Shown here piece by piece: positions 14,796-23,570 of a stretch of 32,327 nt of DNA. The position numbers and the translations under genes were made by a program. Below the pieces are notes generated by a model. The model saw only the letters and a program-made list of their open reading frames with translations. It made no database searches and was not told the DNA's origin. Position 1 is the stretch's first letter. Each line of letters begins with the position of its first letter. Source of the DNA: an uncultured Prevotellaceae bacterium (GTDB lineage Bacteria > Bacteroidota > Bacteroidia > Bacteroidales > Muribaculaceae); the NCBI GenBank assembly GCA_947165675.1, contig CAMVBJ010000032.1, positions 1-32,327 of the forward strand. The letters run 5' to 3'.

Positions 14796-15206
14796 ATGAG
14801 CGAATTAAAGGTTCTTAACAGCGGCGACAAGTTCGCCCACACCTCTGTTGGCAAGCTTCACGGCTTCGAGGGTAAGCAGTTTGTAAAAGACGTGGTCGGT
14901 GCCACTTCATGTGAGATTTCTTTCGGCACGCTGCCTACGGGCGCAGCCGTTCCGTTCTATCACAGCCACAAGGAGAATGAGGAGAACTACATCATCCTCA
15001 GCGGTGCAGGCCGTTTCCAGGTGGGTGATGAGGCTTTCGATATCGCCGAGGGGTCGGTGATCCGTGTGGCCACCCATTGCGACCGCAACATCAAGTGCAC
15101 TTCGGCCGAGCCCATGACCTACATCTGCATCCAGGCCAAGGAGGGTTCCTTGAGCCAGTACACTCAGAACGATGCCGAAATCACGGAGCACGAGAACAAG
15201 ATGTGA
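14796..15206 (+). CDS. Cupin-domain protein
   Basis: This 136-residue single-domain cupin has PFYHSHKENEENYIILSGAGRFQVGDE, with metal-binding His, His and Glu in the first cupin motif. A second motif, IRVATHCDRNIKC, follows. The open frame extends upstream to 14667 but would run through the promoter, so the ATG at 14796 is the start. The substrate is unknown. Cupin genes divergent from HxlR regulators are common and usually relate to quinone, aldehyde or redox stress. A strong terminator follows. Confidence 0.85.
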   Translation: MSELKVLNSGDKFAHTSVGKLHGFEGKQFVKDVVGATSCEISFGTLPTGAAVPFYHSHKENEENYIILSGAGRFQVGDEAFDIAEGSVIRVATHCDRNIKCTSAEPMTYICIQAKEGSLSQYTQNDAEITEHENKM

Positions 15207-15231
15207 TCGTTTAATGAAACGTCAAGACAAG

Positions 15232-15259
15232 AAACGCCCTCAACGGGCGTTTTTTGTTT
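15232..15259 (+). terminator. Rho-independent terminator after the cupin gene
   Basis: AAACGCCC (15232-15239), loop TCAAC, GGGCGTTT (15245-15252), then TTTGTTT. Confidence 0.9.
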
Positions 15260-15337
15260 GATGTTATGCGCCAGCACAGTTAAGTAGCCGAGTAAGAGTT
15301 TTAAAACACACTCTATCATGATTACTCAACCACGATG

Positions 15338-15727
15338 CTACTTCTCGTAGAGTTCCAACGGTTGATGGTCGGGGTCGTAGAAGAAGACAAAATGCTTGCC
15401 AGTGTAGCCATCGGTGCGGATAGCCTCGTGAGCAATCCCCATGGAGTCAAGCTCCATGACGGCAGCATCAATATCATCGACCTCAAAAGCGAGGTGGCGC
15501 AGGCCTGCTGCCTCGGGATTGGTGACACGCTTGGGCGGATGATTGAACGAGAAAAGTTCAATCACATACTCACCGCCCAGGGCCAAGTCGGTCTTGTATC
15601 CCCCACTCTCGGGACGGTAATTCTCGGCCTTGACAGTAAAGCCTAACAAGCGGGTATAGAAATCGAGGCTTCGCTGATAGTCCGAGCAAATGATTGCGAC
15701 GTGATGTACCTTATTGAGTTTCAGCAT
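15338..15727 (-). CDS. VOC-family protein, YaeR / glyoxalase-I-like
   Basis: This 129-residue single-domain vicinal-oxygen-chelate protein begins KVHHVAIICSDYQRSLDFYTRLLGF. Likely metal ligands are His8 or His9, Glu57 (YVIELF), His78 (LRHLAF) and Glu125 (PLELYE). This spacing and the ending DPDHQPLELYE place it with the YaeR/SMU1112c group of glyoxalase-like proteins. The true substrate is unknown. The gene follows a 42-residue membrane peptide and a secreted protein on the same strand. Confidence 0.85.
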   Translation of the reverse strand: MLKLNKVHHVAIICSDYQRSLDFYTRLLGFTVKAENYRPESGGYKTDLALGGEYVIELFSFNHPPKRVTNPEAAGLRHLAFEVDDIDAAVMELDSMGIAHEAIRTDGYTGKHFVFFYDPDHQPLELYEK

Positions 15728-15742
15728 GATGCTTTACCAGTT

Positions 15743-15871
15743 CTACTTCTGTTTCTTTTTCTTTTTCAGTTCAGCGGCCAAGGCGATGATGCTCACAACC
15801 ACACCAAGAATGCCGACAAGTAGCATGACAAGATCAAAATTCTCTTTCAGGAATGTTGTGATTGAATCCAT
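15743..15871 (-). CDS. 42-residue single-pass membrane peptide
   Basis: An ATG at 15871 opens a 42-codon frame, MDSITTFLKENFDLVMLLVG onward, ending in TAG. It has one hydrophobic helix (about 14-33) and a strongly basic end (AELKKKKKQK). It fits exactly between the stop of the secreted 364-residue protein and the VOC gene, with 14- and 15-base gaps, so it is probably translated in that operon. Size and plan resemble OadG-like small transporter subunits, but no partner decarboxylase genes are near. Confidence 0.6.
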   Translation of the reverse strand: MDSITTFLKENFDLVMLLVGILGVVVSIIALAAELKKKKKQK

Positions 15872-15885
15872 GTCCACCAGTGGGT

Positions 15886-16980
15886 TTAATTATTCAGTTC
15901 CTTCTTGAAGAGTTGATCGACAGCGGCCTTGAGGTTGGGAGCCAGGGGCGGGATGTGATGATTCTGCTCCAGGCGACGCAACTCGTTGATGTCCATTTCC
16001 ACCTCATTCTCTTTGCGGGTCTGCTTAAATTCTTTCTTGTCGATGTAGTCACGACCGATGGTAAAGGTTTCCAGCAGAATCACGTAGTCTTGATCCATCC
16101 TATCAAAATGTCCCGACACAAGTATCTGCTTCATCACCAGATCGTCGATGCGTGAATTTCCGTTCTCGTCGATATTGTAAACCTCGCAATAGCTATGAGA
16201 AGCCGGGTATTCATCTTCTTTCTTTTTTTGCTTCTTGCCCGTCTTGGCTTCCTTGGCAGCCGCCTTGGTAGCTTCAATGTGATCGCTATAGGTCCAGATG
16301 TCAAAGTTAGTGGTACGTTTCCTTGCCTGGAAATCCATGTCAATATGGCCCAGAACCGATATTGTGTCACTCACCACGCGGCGGCCCGAAGTCTCCTCGG
16401 TAATAAACAGCGAGCCCTTGTCCACGTTCTTCAGAATCTTCTTGTAATAGTTCATCGTGTCGATGCGCGCCCACTTGTCGATGTAACGTCCCACAAGGGT
16501 GCTAATGATGAAACGGTAAAGGCCGTTCTTGCCACGGGCCACACTGCGCGTCTTATCGGAAATCTTCTGCTTGGCAAACTCATAGGTGTTATCTACCACG
16601 CCAGCGCGGAAGTAGATGGGACCCTCGTCGCAAACATAGATGCAACGGTAATAGGTCTGGGCATAGAGCAATTCCTTGGGCTTGACTTCCAATTCCGACA
16701 ACTGGAAATTGGCATCCTGCATCACCACCGTGTGGCTGGGGATGGTGTCAATATTCACGTCCATGGCCTTGAATGCCACGTGTGAGAAATAGAGATGGTT
16801 GATGCCCTTGGCATCCTGGAGCCAGCCTTCATTGTCGGTTGTGCCCACCAGGGCTCCTTTCTCATTGGTTACACACACAGCGGCAATGGGCAATCCATCG
16901 ATATCAACGACCTGGATGCGCTGAGCATAAGCACCTGTCGCCACAAGCAATGACAGGACAAGAACAAAGAACGATTTCAT
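15886..16980 (-). CDS. Secreted carboxypeptidase-regulatory-like domain protein
   Basis: This 364-residue protein has a cleavable signal (MKSFFVLVLSLLVATGAYAQ). A carboxypeptidase-D regulatory-like beta-sandwich follows (about 20-100: IQVVDIDGLPIAAVCVTNEKGALVGTTDNEGWL), a fold common in Bacteroidales surface proteins. The remainder is a mixed domain with a lysine-rich linker (AKTGKKQKKKEDEYP, around 247-261) and no recognised enzyme motif. A periplasmic or outer-surface place is likely. It lies 24 bases after the PorQ-like gene, suggesting a shared transcript. Confidence 0.7.
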   Translation of the reverse strand: MKSFFVLVLSLLVATGAYAQRIQVVDIDGLPIAAVCVTNEKGALVGTTDNEGWLQDAKGINHLYFSHVAFKAMDVNIDTIPSHTVVMQDANFQLSELEVKPKELLYAQTYYRCIYVCDEGPIYFRAGVVDNTYEFAKQKISDKTRSVARGKNGLYRFIISTLVGRYIDKWARIDTMNYYKKILKNVDKGSLFITEETSGRRVVSDTISVLGHIDMDFQARKRTTNFDIWTYSDHIEATKAAAKEAKTGKKQKKKEDEYPASHSYCEVYNIDENGNSRIDDLVMKQILVSGHFDRMDQDYVILLETFTIGRDYIDKKEFKQTRKENEVEMDINELRRLEQNHHIPPLAPNLKAAVDQLFKKELNN

Positions 16981-17004
16981 GAGAGATTTTATAATGCGAT
17001 GATT

Positions 17005-18036
17005 TTATTTCAACAACTCGCCGATACTTGTTGTAAGGTTGAACATGAAAGTGGTTGCTCCCGTGTGAGGACGGGCAAAGGCGGCACCTATGCCGAAGGC
17101 ACGAACCTTCAAACCCGCACCTATCGAAAGCCCTGACATGAAGTCGCGCTTATAGGTAGCCATGTCGGTGCGCGTGCGGTAGTTGTAACCGATGCCCAGG
17201 TAGATGTTGTTGGTGGGCAGAATATCGGCAGCAAAAACGAGGTGGCGAAGCAGATTGGAGCCGAAGGATTCCTTCTTCACCAAGTCGCTGTTGGGATTAT
17301 TGACATCCTCAATCTTGTAGTAAGGGGATTTCCAGCGTGCCAACTCATAGGCCGTGACGTGCAACCTGATGGGCGCCTTGCCCAGCATCTTGCTGAAGCC
17401 CACCTGGATGTCCCACGGCAGGTTATCCTTGTATTCATTGAACTTCTTGACCTGACCACCCAGGTTCTTGCCCACCAGGGATGCCGAGAACTCATGATCG
17501 GGGTCGTAGAAATTGATACCCACATCGGCGGCCACGGCACCAGCGCTGTAGGAATCATACTTGGAGTACAGGTACTTGAGCGTGATACCGCCACGGAACT
17601 TCTCACTGATGTCATGGCTGTAGGTGAGGCTGAAGGCCATGTCACTGGCGCTAAAGGTGCCTGTCCTGGTGCCATCGATGGCTGCGCCCTGTATATTGCC
17701 ATAGCCAAAGTACTGGATGCCCACAGCGAAGGCGCCATGTTCACTCACCCCCTGACCATAGCGCAAGCCGGCAAAATTGGTATCGCCGATGTAACGCATG
17801 TAGTTGATGCCCACCTGATGGTCAAACTCGGGACCCAGAAGGGAGGGGTTCTGCTCGACAAGGTTGATGTCATCGTCGATGATAGTGAGGTTGTGACCAC
17901 CCAATCCATAGACGTGGCTCGACGAGGGCACGTTCAGGAAATTATAGGCTGTAGTCTTGGGACCGTCGTCGGCCATGGCAAAAAGAGCCACACCCACGGC
18001 AGCCAGCAATATCATGTGACGCAGATAGGTTGTCAT
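17005..18036 (-). CDS. PorQ-like type IX secretion / outer-membrane protein
   Basis: This 343-residue exported beta-rich protein has a signal peptide (about 1-22). It then has YNFLNVPSSSHVYGLGGHNLTIIDDDINLVEQNPSLLGPE, the typical opening of PorQ/PorV-family barrels (alanine/glycine, 'NPALL'). Regular aromatic-alternating strands follow to the end. PorQ is a FadL-like outer-membrane component linked to type IX secretion in Bacteroidota. The presence of T9SS-type C-terminal tails elsewhere in the window fits. Confidence 0.8.
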   Translation of the reverse strand: MTTYLRHMILLAAVGVALFAMADDGPKTTAYNFLNVPSSSHVYGLGGHNLTIIDDDINLVEQNPSLLGPEFDHQVGINYMRYIGDTNFAGLRYGQGVSEHGAFAVGIQYFGYGNIQGAAIDGTRTGTFSASDMAFSLTYSHDISEKFRGGITLKYLYSKYDSYSAGAVAADVGINFYDPDHEFSASLVGKNLGGQVKKFNEYKDNLPWDIQVGFSKMLGKAPIRLHVTAYELARWKSPYYKIEDVNNPNSDLVKKESFGSNLLRHLVFAADILPTNNIYLGIGYNYRTRTDMATYKRDFMSGLSIGAGLKVRAFGIGAAFARPHTGATTFMFNLTTSIGELLK

Positions 18037-18097
18037 AGAGTCGTTATTTTATCTTAATTACAATAATATAACGAGAAAATGGCTTGTTTAGTATATT

Positions 18098-18337
18098 TTA
18101 CTCCTCGGCAGGCACGTCGGTGATGGTCTCGTCGGTCTCACTGATCACCTTCTTGGCCAATTCCAAGTCGCGTTCAAAGACCACTACCCTCACTGGAGCC
18201 ATCCAGATGGCGTTGGCGGTACTGTCTCCTATCACGCCAGCGGGAATGCCACTGGCTTCAAGGGCGCCCTTAACGATGTTGGCATCGACGGCGTTGGCGT
18301 ACTTCTGGAGTACAACAATTTTTTCTTCTTTATCCAT
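18098..18337 (-). CDS. DUF2007-family small protein
   Basis: This 79-residue soluble protein, KIVVLQKYANAVDANIVKGALEASGIPAGVIGDSTAN, then VRVVVFERDLELAKKVI, has the plan of DUF2007. That is a small ferredoxin-like alpha/beta domain ('putative signal transducing protein') that recurs in Bacteroidales. Function is unknown. Its start codon lies only 3 bases from a heptamer repeat array that fills the gap to mltG. Confidence 0.75.
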   Translation of the reverse strand: MDKEEKIVVLQKYANAVDANIVKGALEASGIPAGVIGDSTANAIWMAPVRVVVFERDLELAKKVISETDETITDVPAEE

Positions 18338-18340
18338 ATT

Positions 18341-18476
18341 AGTTGTCAGTTTTTAGTTGTCAGTTTTCAGTTGTTAGTTGTCAGTTTTCAGCCATTAGCT
18401 ATTGACTAGTGACTAGTGACTTTTTGACTAGTGACTTTTTGACTAGTGACTAGTGACTAGTGACTGCTAACGCCTA
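18341..18476 (+). repeat. Degenerate heptamer tandem array 1
   Basis: This is a run of 7-bp units: AGTTGTC and AGTTTTC variants (nine units), then GACTAGT units, two of them expanded to GACTTTTT, ending GACTGCTAACGCCTA. The final CTA is the complement of the TAG stop of mltG. Arrays 2-4 (26331, 27331 and 28765) share unit types and the same placement. Confidence 0.85.
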
Positions 18477-19484
18477 CTTAATGCCACGGTTATTCAGGGC
18501 AGCCTGGTAGCGATGGGCATTATCAAGGTGAGAGGCATAGTCACGGGTGAAGTCGTGGTAACCGCTAAAGTCGGCACGGGCACACATGTAAAGATAGTCG
18601 TGCTGCGGAGCGTTGAGCACGGCATCGATGGTCGATTTCTCGGGCAGGCGGATAGGACCAGGAGGCAAGCCGTTCACACGATAGGTGTTGTAGGGTGAAT
18701 TGATTTGGGTCATTGGCACAGTGATGCGCTTGATAGAGAAGTCACCAATAGCAAACTTCACCGTCGGGTCGGCCTGTAGGCGCATACCTTGCTGATAACG
18801 ATTCAGGTACAGTCGCGCTACCTTGCCTCGCTCGTCGGCCTTGCTGGTCTCCTCCTCGACAATCGAGGCAATGGTTGCCACCTCGTCGGGTGTGAGACCG
18901 AGCTTTTGAGCCTTGGACTTGCGGTCGCTGGTCCAGAAGTCGTTATAGTAGTCAAACATGCGGTCGAGCATCTTCTCGGGCGTGATGTTCCAGTAGAACT
19001 CGTAGGTGTCAGGCATCAGCAGGCAGGCGATAGTCTGCGGTGTCTTGCCATACTTGGCGCATGTGGCACTATCCATCAGCGCCTTGCGCATTCCGTCAGG
19101 TCCTTCCATGAAGGTTTCACCCCAACGCTGTGTCCACTCCTCAAGTGTGCGCACGTTGTTGAAGGTGAAGCGTATGCCGTCCTGAACACCGTTCTTGATG
19201 CGACGGGCAGCAGTGAAAGGCGACATCCCCGGGGTGATGTGGAAAGCTCCCTCACGGTTCTCGACCTTGGCATTCATGAGCGATAGCATCGTTGCCACAC
19301 GCTCACCAAATTTCACCTCCACATTGGCCTGGACACTGTCCTTGATGGTCTCGATTGTACTACCCTTGCGCACCTTGACGATGCCATCGGCAGGTGAACC
19401 CGCCAGCAAGTAGGGTGCGGCACAAGCCACCAGGATAAGCACGATAGCGGCGATAACGCCGATGATAATCCATTTTTTCTTCAT
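18474..19484 (-). CDS. mltG: Endolytic murein transglycosylase MltG
   Basis: This 336-residue protein is anchored by one N-terminal membrane helix (about 5-28). The YceG/MltG domain follows, with LLMPDTYEFYW (about 155-165), the catalytic segment TIASIVEEET with Glu210 at the position of the catalytic glutamate, and the substrate-groove motif SPYNTYRVNGLPPGPI. It cuts nascent glycan strands at the inner membrane and sets glycan length. Its TAG stop is the last unit of the adjacent heptamer array. It lies 61 bases after manA on the same strand. Confidence 0.92.
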   Translation of the reverse strand: MKKKWIIIGVIAAIVLILVACAAPYLLAGSPADGIVKVRKGSTIETIKDSVQANVEVKFGERVATMLSLMNAKVENREGAFHITPGMSPFTAARRIKNGVQDGIRFTFNNVRTLEEWTQRWGETFMEGPDGMRKALMDSATCAKYGKTPQTIACLLMPDTYEFYWNITPEKMLDRMFDYYNDFWTSDRKSKAQKLGLTPDEVATIASIVEEETSKADERGKVARLYLNRYQQGMRLQADPTVKFAIGDFSIKRITVPMTQINSPYNTYRVNGLPPGPIRLPEKSTIDAVLNAPQHDYLYMCARADFSGYHDFTRDYASHLDNAHRYQAALNNRGIK

Positions 19485-19545
19485 ATTCTCGTTTCAGTTT
19501 TTAAGTTTCTATTATCAAGAAGCCGTGACATGTCCACGGCACACA

Positions 19546-20523
19546 TTAACCCTTACTATTGGGGACGGTAGCGAGCATCAGGCGGGCGTTACCTGTCAGC
19601 TCTACCCCACCGGCGATGGCGGGAATAAGAGCGGTCTCGCCACGACACACGTTGACGGGCGGCATACCATCGGCTCGGACCATCGTCTCGCCATCGATGC
19701 ACACCATGGCTATAAAGGAGTGTGGTGCGGGTATCTCCAGTCTGTAGCCCTGCTTAAACTCCAGCAGCGACACATTAAACGACGGACACTCGACCAGCCT
19801 CGTCATGCCTGGTGCAATGAGAGGCATGTCGTGCACCTTGCCATCGCGGGCATCAAAGTCGAGTGCCTCACGGGCTTGCTCGACGTGAAGCTGGCGCAGG
19901 TTGCCGTTGGCATCGCGTCGGTTATAGTCCCACATACGATAAGTAACATCACACGACTGCTGAATCTCAGCCAGCAGATTACCAGCCCCGATGGTGTGAA
20001 TCTGACCAGCAGGGATATAGAATGTGTCGCCCGAGCGGGATGGAATTGCGTTAATCACGTCGAGAATCGAGCCATCGGCCAAGCGCCGGTCAAACTCCTC
20101 GAGCGACAACTGTCGATTGAATCCCGTGTGGATGATCGCTCCCTCATCAGCATCAAGGATGTACCACATCTCGTTCTTACCCGAGCAACCATGCAGGCGT
20201 CGAGCCATGTCATCATCGGGGTGCACCTGGATGGACAGGTCTCGACGGGCATCAATCAGCTTGATGAGCAAGGGGAATTGAGTACCATAGCGACGATAGA
20301 CGTCCTCGCCCACCAGATCGGCACCATAGCGCTCGACGAGCTGGGTCAACGTCAAGCCTCGGTCAGCACCATCGGTCACAACCGATTCTCGACCAGGCAT
20401 CGCCGAGAGTTCCCAACTCTCGCCTATAGGTTCAGCCTGTGCTGGCAGTCCCTTGAACGCCAGCAACTTGACACCGCCCCACAAAACGGGCATCAATATG
20501 CTATTGAACTTATAAATCTGCAT
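19546..20523 (-). CDS. manA: Mannose-6-phosphate isomerase, class I
   Basis: This 325-residue cytoplasmic zinc enzyme interconverts fructose-6-phosphate and mannose-6-phosphate. Zinc ligands are visible: Gln99 and His101 (SIQVHPDDD), Glu118 (GKNEMWYIL) and His176 (IPAGQIHTIGAG). QQSCDVTYRMWDYNR after them is also typical. It is of the short Bacteroidetes/Firmicutes type. It follows the AAA-ATPase gene by 27 bases, so the two are probably co-transcribed. Mannose-6-phosphate could feed the polyprenol mannosyltransferase-like enzyme encoded about 6 kb away, an inference. Confidence 0.92.
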   Translation of the reverse strand: MQIYKFNSILMPVLWGGVKLLAFKGLPAQAEPIGESWELSAMPGRESVVTDGADRGLTLTQLVERYGADLVGEDVYRRYGTQFPLLIKLIDARRDLSIQVHPDDDMARRLHGCSGKNEMWYILDADEGAIIHTGFNRQLSLEEFDRRLADGSILDVINAIPSRSGDTFYIPAGQIHTIGAGNLLAEIQQSCDVTYRMWDYNRRDANGNLRQLHVEQAREALDFDARDGKVHDMPLIAPGMTRLVECPSFNVSLLEFKQGYRLEIPAPHSFIAMVCIDGETMVRADGMPPVNVCRGETALIPAIAGGVELTGNARLMLATVPNSKG

Positions 20524-20550
20524 GATAATTTAAATCTTTTTCTGACATCA

Positions 20551-22152
20551 TCACATTCCCCAAACGGTGATTACGCGGCCATTATACTCGCGCTTACCGT
20601 GCCAGATGCGCTCGTCCCACGTCTTGTCGCCCTTGCGGTCAAACAGGATGAAGTGACCCTCATCGACCGAGCCAACCAAGTCCATGTAGTCACTGGTCTG
20701 ACGCAGTCCTTTCTCGATGGTTGTCTCCAGGTCGCCACGCAGGATCTTCAACTCCAGCACAATGCGCTGTACGGGACCACCGTAGCCTTCGGTCAACGGT
20801 TTGCGGATGAGCAGGTCGGTGCGGCGGCGTCCCAAGCCATATTCACGGTCAATATATCCGCCGCCATTGACGATGCGCTGCAAGAAAGCTTGTAACAGCA
20901 ACTGGGGACCTGCCTCGGCATAGTCAAACTTGCCGATCCATGAATCGGCATTCTGGCGGAAGAACTGCTGGAAGTCCAGCATCAGTTTCTCCATGTTGAT
21001 GCTGCCATCAGCATTCATGAACCACTGGGGTTGCTGCGACAATGTCTCCTGGGTGCTCCATGTGAGTTCACGAGGGATGACCTCACGATAGATGCCGTTA
21101 GAGATGCGGATGGTCTGACCCAGTTCCCTCTTGATCAATCCCATATCAACTACATATTGAATATCATCGCTCGGGATTAATCCTTCAACGGCCTCATCAC
21201 TATTAGAAAGTATCGGCTCGATGACACGTTTCACGCGTGGCTCTTTCAGTTTGTCGATCAGGATGTCGATGTGGGTGTCACGACGATAGATGATGCGTTC
21301 TTGGGCGCAGTACATCATCTCCGGAGTGATGCGCACGCTGCGGTCTCGGTTCTCCCTCATCTTGTAGGTCACTTCACGTCCAAGGGCATTGACCAGCCAA
21401 GGTTGGCCTTCGGTAGCCTCCCATATCATCGGGAAACACTCCTCGTCAAATTCTTGACCTGTTTCACGAGTGTGTTGCATGTACAGTTCATGCACCTCCT
21501 CAGGAGTAAAGTTGCCCAGACGCAGAGATTCGGCCTTGATATTGAAAGCAGAGCCTCCGGTGACGATGTCCTGATTGGACAGCACAATGCGGTAATCACG
21601 CACATCGCGCACGCCACATAGCACGATGGATGATGGGAACGACTTAGGACGGTTGGCATAACCGGCACGTATCTGTCGTAGCACGCTCACCAGCGAGTCG
21701 CCCACCAAGGCATCTATCTCATCGATAAACAGGATCAAAGGCTTAGGCAAGGATTGGCTCAACTTCGATAAGAAATTGGATAATCGGCTATCGATACCAT
21801 CCTGCTGAACCTCATTACGGATCTCCCTGATATTCACGTCCTTGATAATCAGTTGTGCCTCACGCACAATTGTATCGATGGTCGAGACAACCACATTCTC
21901 AACACGATTGCGTGACGCCTGGCCACCCTCGACATTGGCATACACGCAGATGTAGTCCTCACGAGCGTTGAGATAGTCGCGCAGGGCAAGCAGGCAGGAC
22001 GTCTTGCCCGTCTGTCGCGGTGCGTGCAGGACGAAGTACTTGTGTTGCCTGATGAGCATCAACAGCTCATCAAGGTCAAAACGGCTGAGCGGATCTACCG
22101 TGTACTCCAGTTCTGGGTTATTGGGTCCAGCAGTGTTGAAAAATCGTTCCAT
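20551..22152 (-). CDS. AAA-like ATPase with C-terminal PD-(D/E)XK nuclease domain
   Basis: This 533-residue protein has Walker A APRQTGKTS (44-52, Lys50) and Walker B LILFIDEID (139-147). A winged-helix-like middle comes next. The C-terminus has the PD-(D/E)XK pattern: Asp446 in GRRRTDLLI, then Glu467-x-Lys469 in RIVLELKIL. Such 'AAA-like/DUF1703-type' proteins are abundant and multi-copy in Bacteroidales; their role is unknown, with defence or mobile-element links suggested. A -7 match TACATTTG (22187-22180) lies just upstream. Confidence 0.8.
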   Translation of the reverse strand: MERFFNTAGPNNPELEYTVDPLSRFDLDELLMLIRQHKYFVLHAPRQTGKTSCLLALRDYLNAREDYICVYANVEGGQASRNRVENVVVSTIDTIVREAQLIIKDVNIREIRNEVQQDGIDSRLSNFLSKLSQSLPKPLILFIDEIDALVGDSLVSVLRQIRAGYANRPKSFPSSIVLCGVRDVRDYRIVLSNQDIVTGGSAFNIKAESLRLGNFTPEEVHELYMQHTRETGQEFDEECFPMIWEATEGQPWLVNALGREVTYKMRENRDRSVRITPEMMYCAQERIIYRRDTHIDILIDKLKEPRVKRVIEPILSNSDEAVEGLIPSDDIQYVVDMGLIKRELGQTIRISNGIYREVIPRELTWSTQETLSQQPQWFMNADGSINMEKLMLDFQQFFRQNADSWIGKFDYAEAGPQLLLQAFLQRIVNGGGYIDREYGLGRRRTDLLIRKPLTEGYGGPVQRIVLELKILRGDLETTIEKGLRQTSDYMDLVGSVDEGHFILFDRKGDKTWDERIWHGKREYNGRVITVWGM

Positions 22153-22213
22153 AAATCAGAGAATCATTGTATCAATCTGCAAATGTAGCATTTTTTCATG
22201 ACATGAAACGAAA

Positions 22214-22246
22214 AATGCCCCCACAATATTAGAGCATGGGGGCATT
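22214..22246 (-). terminator. Rho-independent terminator of the secreted-protein gene
   Basis: Nine-bp perfect arms AATGCCCCC (22214-22222) and GGGGGCATT (22238-22246) are followed on the minus strand by TTTCG after the arm T's. It lies 23 bases past the stop of the gene at 22269. Confidence 0.85.
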
Positions 22247-22268
22247 AGGAATTAGAGTGAAAAATCTT

Positions 22269-23474
22269 TTACTTGATCACCTTGGCGGTGGTGCGTGTGC
22301 CGTCGGTGTAGGTGGTGACGATGATGTTCACGCCATCGACGGGCTGAGCGCTCTGCTGACCAGCCAGGTTGTAGTAAGTCACGTTGGCGACAGCCTTGGT
22401 TGCGTCAATTTCATCTACGGCGCTCTTTTCCTTATCTACATAGACAGCCACATCCTTGGTGATGTCATCAAACGAGATATTGCTTGAATCGGTTCCGTCA
22501 ACAACCAGCACGTAGGTCTGGGTGTGATCCAGGCTGTAGTAGTTGCCATCCTCGGCAGGAGCAACGACGTTGCCTTCAGCATCCTTCAGCACGATTTCGG
22601 CCTCGGCGTTGGTCAGGGTCACACGGATGTCATTGGTGAAGTAAGGAGTGCGGAAAGCGGGCAGACGATGAACAGGCAGTTCATACATAAGAGAAACGCC
22701 AAAGTACTCGTCAATCAGCTCATAAGTATCGTTATTGAAGCAATAGTTGCCCGAACGCATGAGGCTGGCGCACTCGGCCTCGGCCTCGTCAAATGCCATG
22801 TAGCGATACTTCATGTGAATATCCTCCCAGTTGCACATCCACAGGGTGAGGTAGATGTTCTCGCCCTTGTACCAGAACGGTGTGAAAACGCCGTCGGCAT
22901 CAGGATTGTTGAAGGGGATGTCAACAATGGTGCCGGGGTTCTCGGCATTGGCCTCGGGGTCAAAGGTGCAGATGTAGCCAGGATGGTTACGGTAGCCGCG
23001 ATAGGTCACGGTATCGGTAAACAGGTCACCAGCGGGATAGTGCTGTCCATAGCCGTCAAACAGGTCAAGAAAGTCGAGTGACTTTTTGCTCTCGGGAATG
23101 TTGCGGCACCATGCGGTCACCTCAAGGAAGGTGCCGCGGTCGGTCGGGTCACTGGCAACGTCATATCCGTCGAGCGCAAGGCCGGTCACCTTAGCATTGG
23201 CGGGAAGTGTGGCAGTACCCACGTTAGTGTCACCCTTGGTAAAGTCGGTAGCCGTCACGAGATACTCGGGCTGGAACTTCATCATGCGCTGTCCAGGGTT
23301 AGCGTCAGGATAGTTCTGGATATCCTGGTAAACATTCACATCAACAGGCAGTGCGAAAAGCAAGGTGTCATTGGCCGGCTGATCAACGTTAACCGAGGTA
23401 ATGACAACGTCAGCATTAGCCATGCCAGCACAGGCCATGAACAAAGCAATTGTTGAAAGTAACGATTTCTTCAT
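22269..23474 (-). CDS. Secreted protein with T9SS-type C-terminal tail
   Basis: This 401-residue protein has a signal peptide (MKKSLLSTIALFMACAGMANA). A beta-rich body follows, with DDITKDVAVYVDKEKSAVDEI before a short terminal module AVANVTYYNLAGQQSAQPVDGVN ... TTAKVIK. This ending, 'YYNLAGQ..' then a strand ending in basic Val-Ile-Lys, matches the type A sorting tails of Prevotella-type secreted proteins, so export through the type IX system is likely. The body domain is not recognised. The gene has its own promoter and terminator. Confidence 0.7.
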   Translation of the reverse strand: MKKSLLSTIALFMACAGMANADVVITSVNVDQPANDTLLFALPVDVNVYQDIQNYPDANPGQRMMKFQPEYLVTATDFTKGDTNVGTATLPANAKVTGLALDGYDVASDPTDRGTFLEVTAWCRNIPESKKSLDFLDLFDGYGQHYPAGDLFTDTVTYRGYRNHPGYICTFDPEANAENPGTIVDIPFNNPDADGVFTPFWYKGENIYLTLWMCNWEDIHMKYRYMAFDEAEAECASLMRSGNYCFNNDTYELIDEYFGVSLMYELPVHRLPAFRTPYFTNDIRVTLTNAEAEIVLKDAEGNVVAPAEDGNYYSLDHTQTYVLVVDGTDSSNISFDDITKDVAVYVDKEKSAVDEIDATKAVANVTYYNLAGQQSAQPVDGVNIIVTTYTDGTRTTAKVIK

Positions 23475-23524
23475 AGTGCTATTATTAAAAACTGGTTATA
23501 CATTTCTTTTACAAATAATTACCG

Positions 23525-23555
23525 CAAAAGTATATCAAAAAATGGAATTGCCAAA
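23525..23555 (-). promoter_or_regulatory. Promoter of the T9SS-tailed secreted protein gene
   Basis: On the minus strand TTTG (23555-23552) and TACTTTTG (23532-23525) are spaced by 19 bases, about 50 bases upstream of the start. Confidence 0.7.
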
Positions 23556-23570
23556 CGTTTTTTTCAATAA

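Noticed and set aside
19462-20895. A 477-codon plus-strand frame
   Set aside because: It lies entirely opposite mltG, manA and the AAA ATPase gene, which have clear family motifs; it is a codon-bias shadow.
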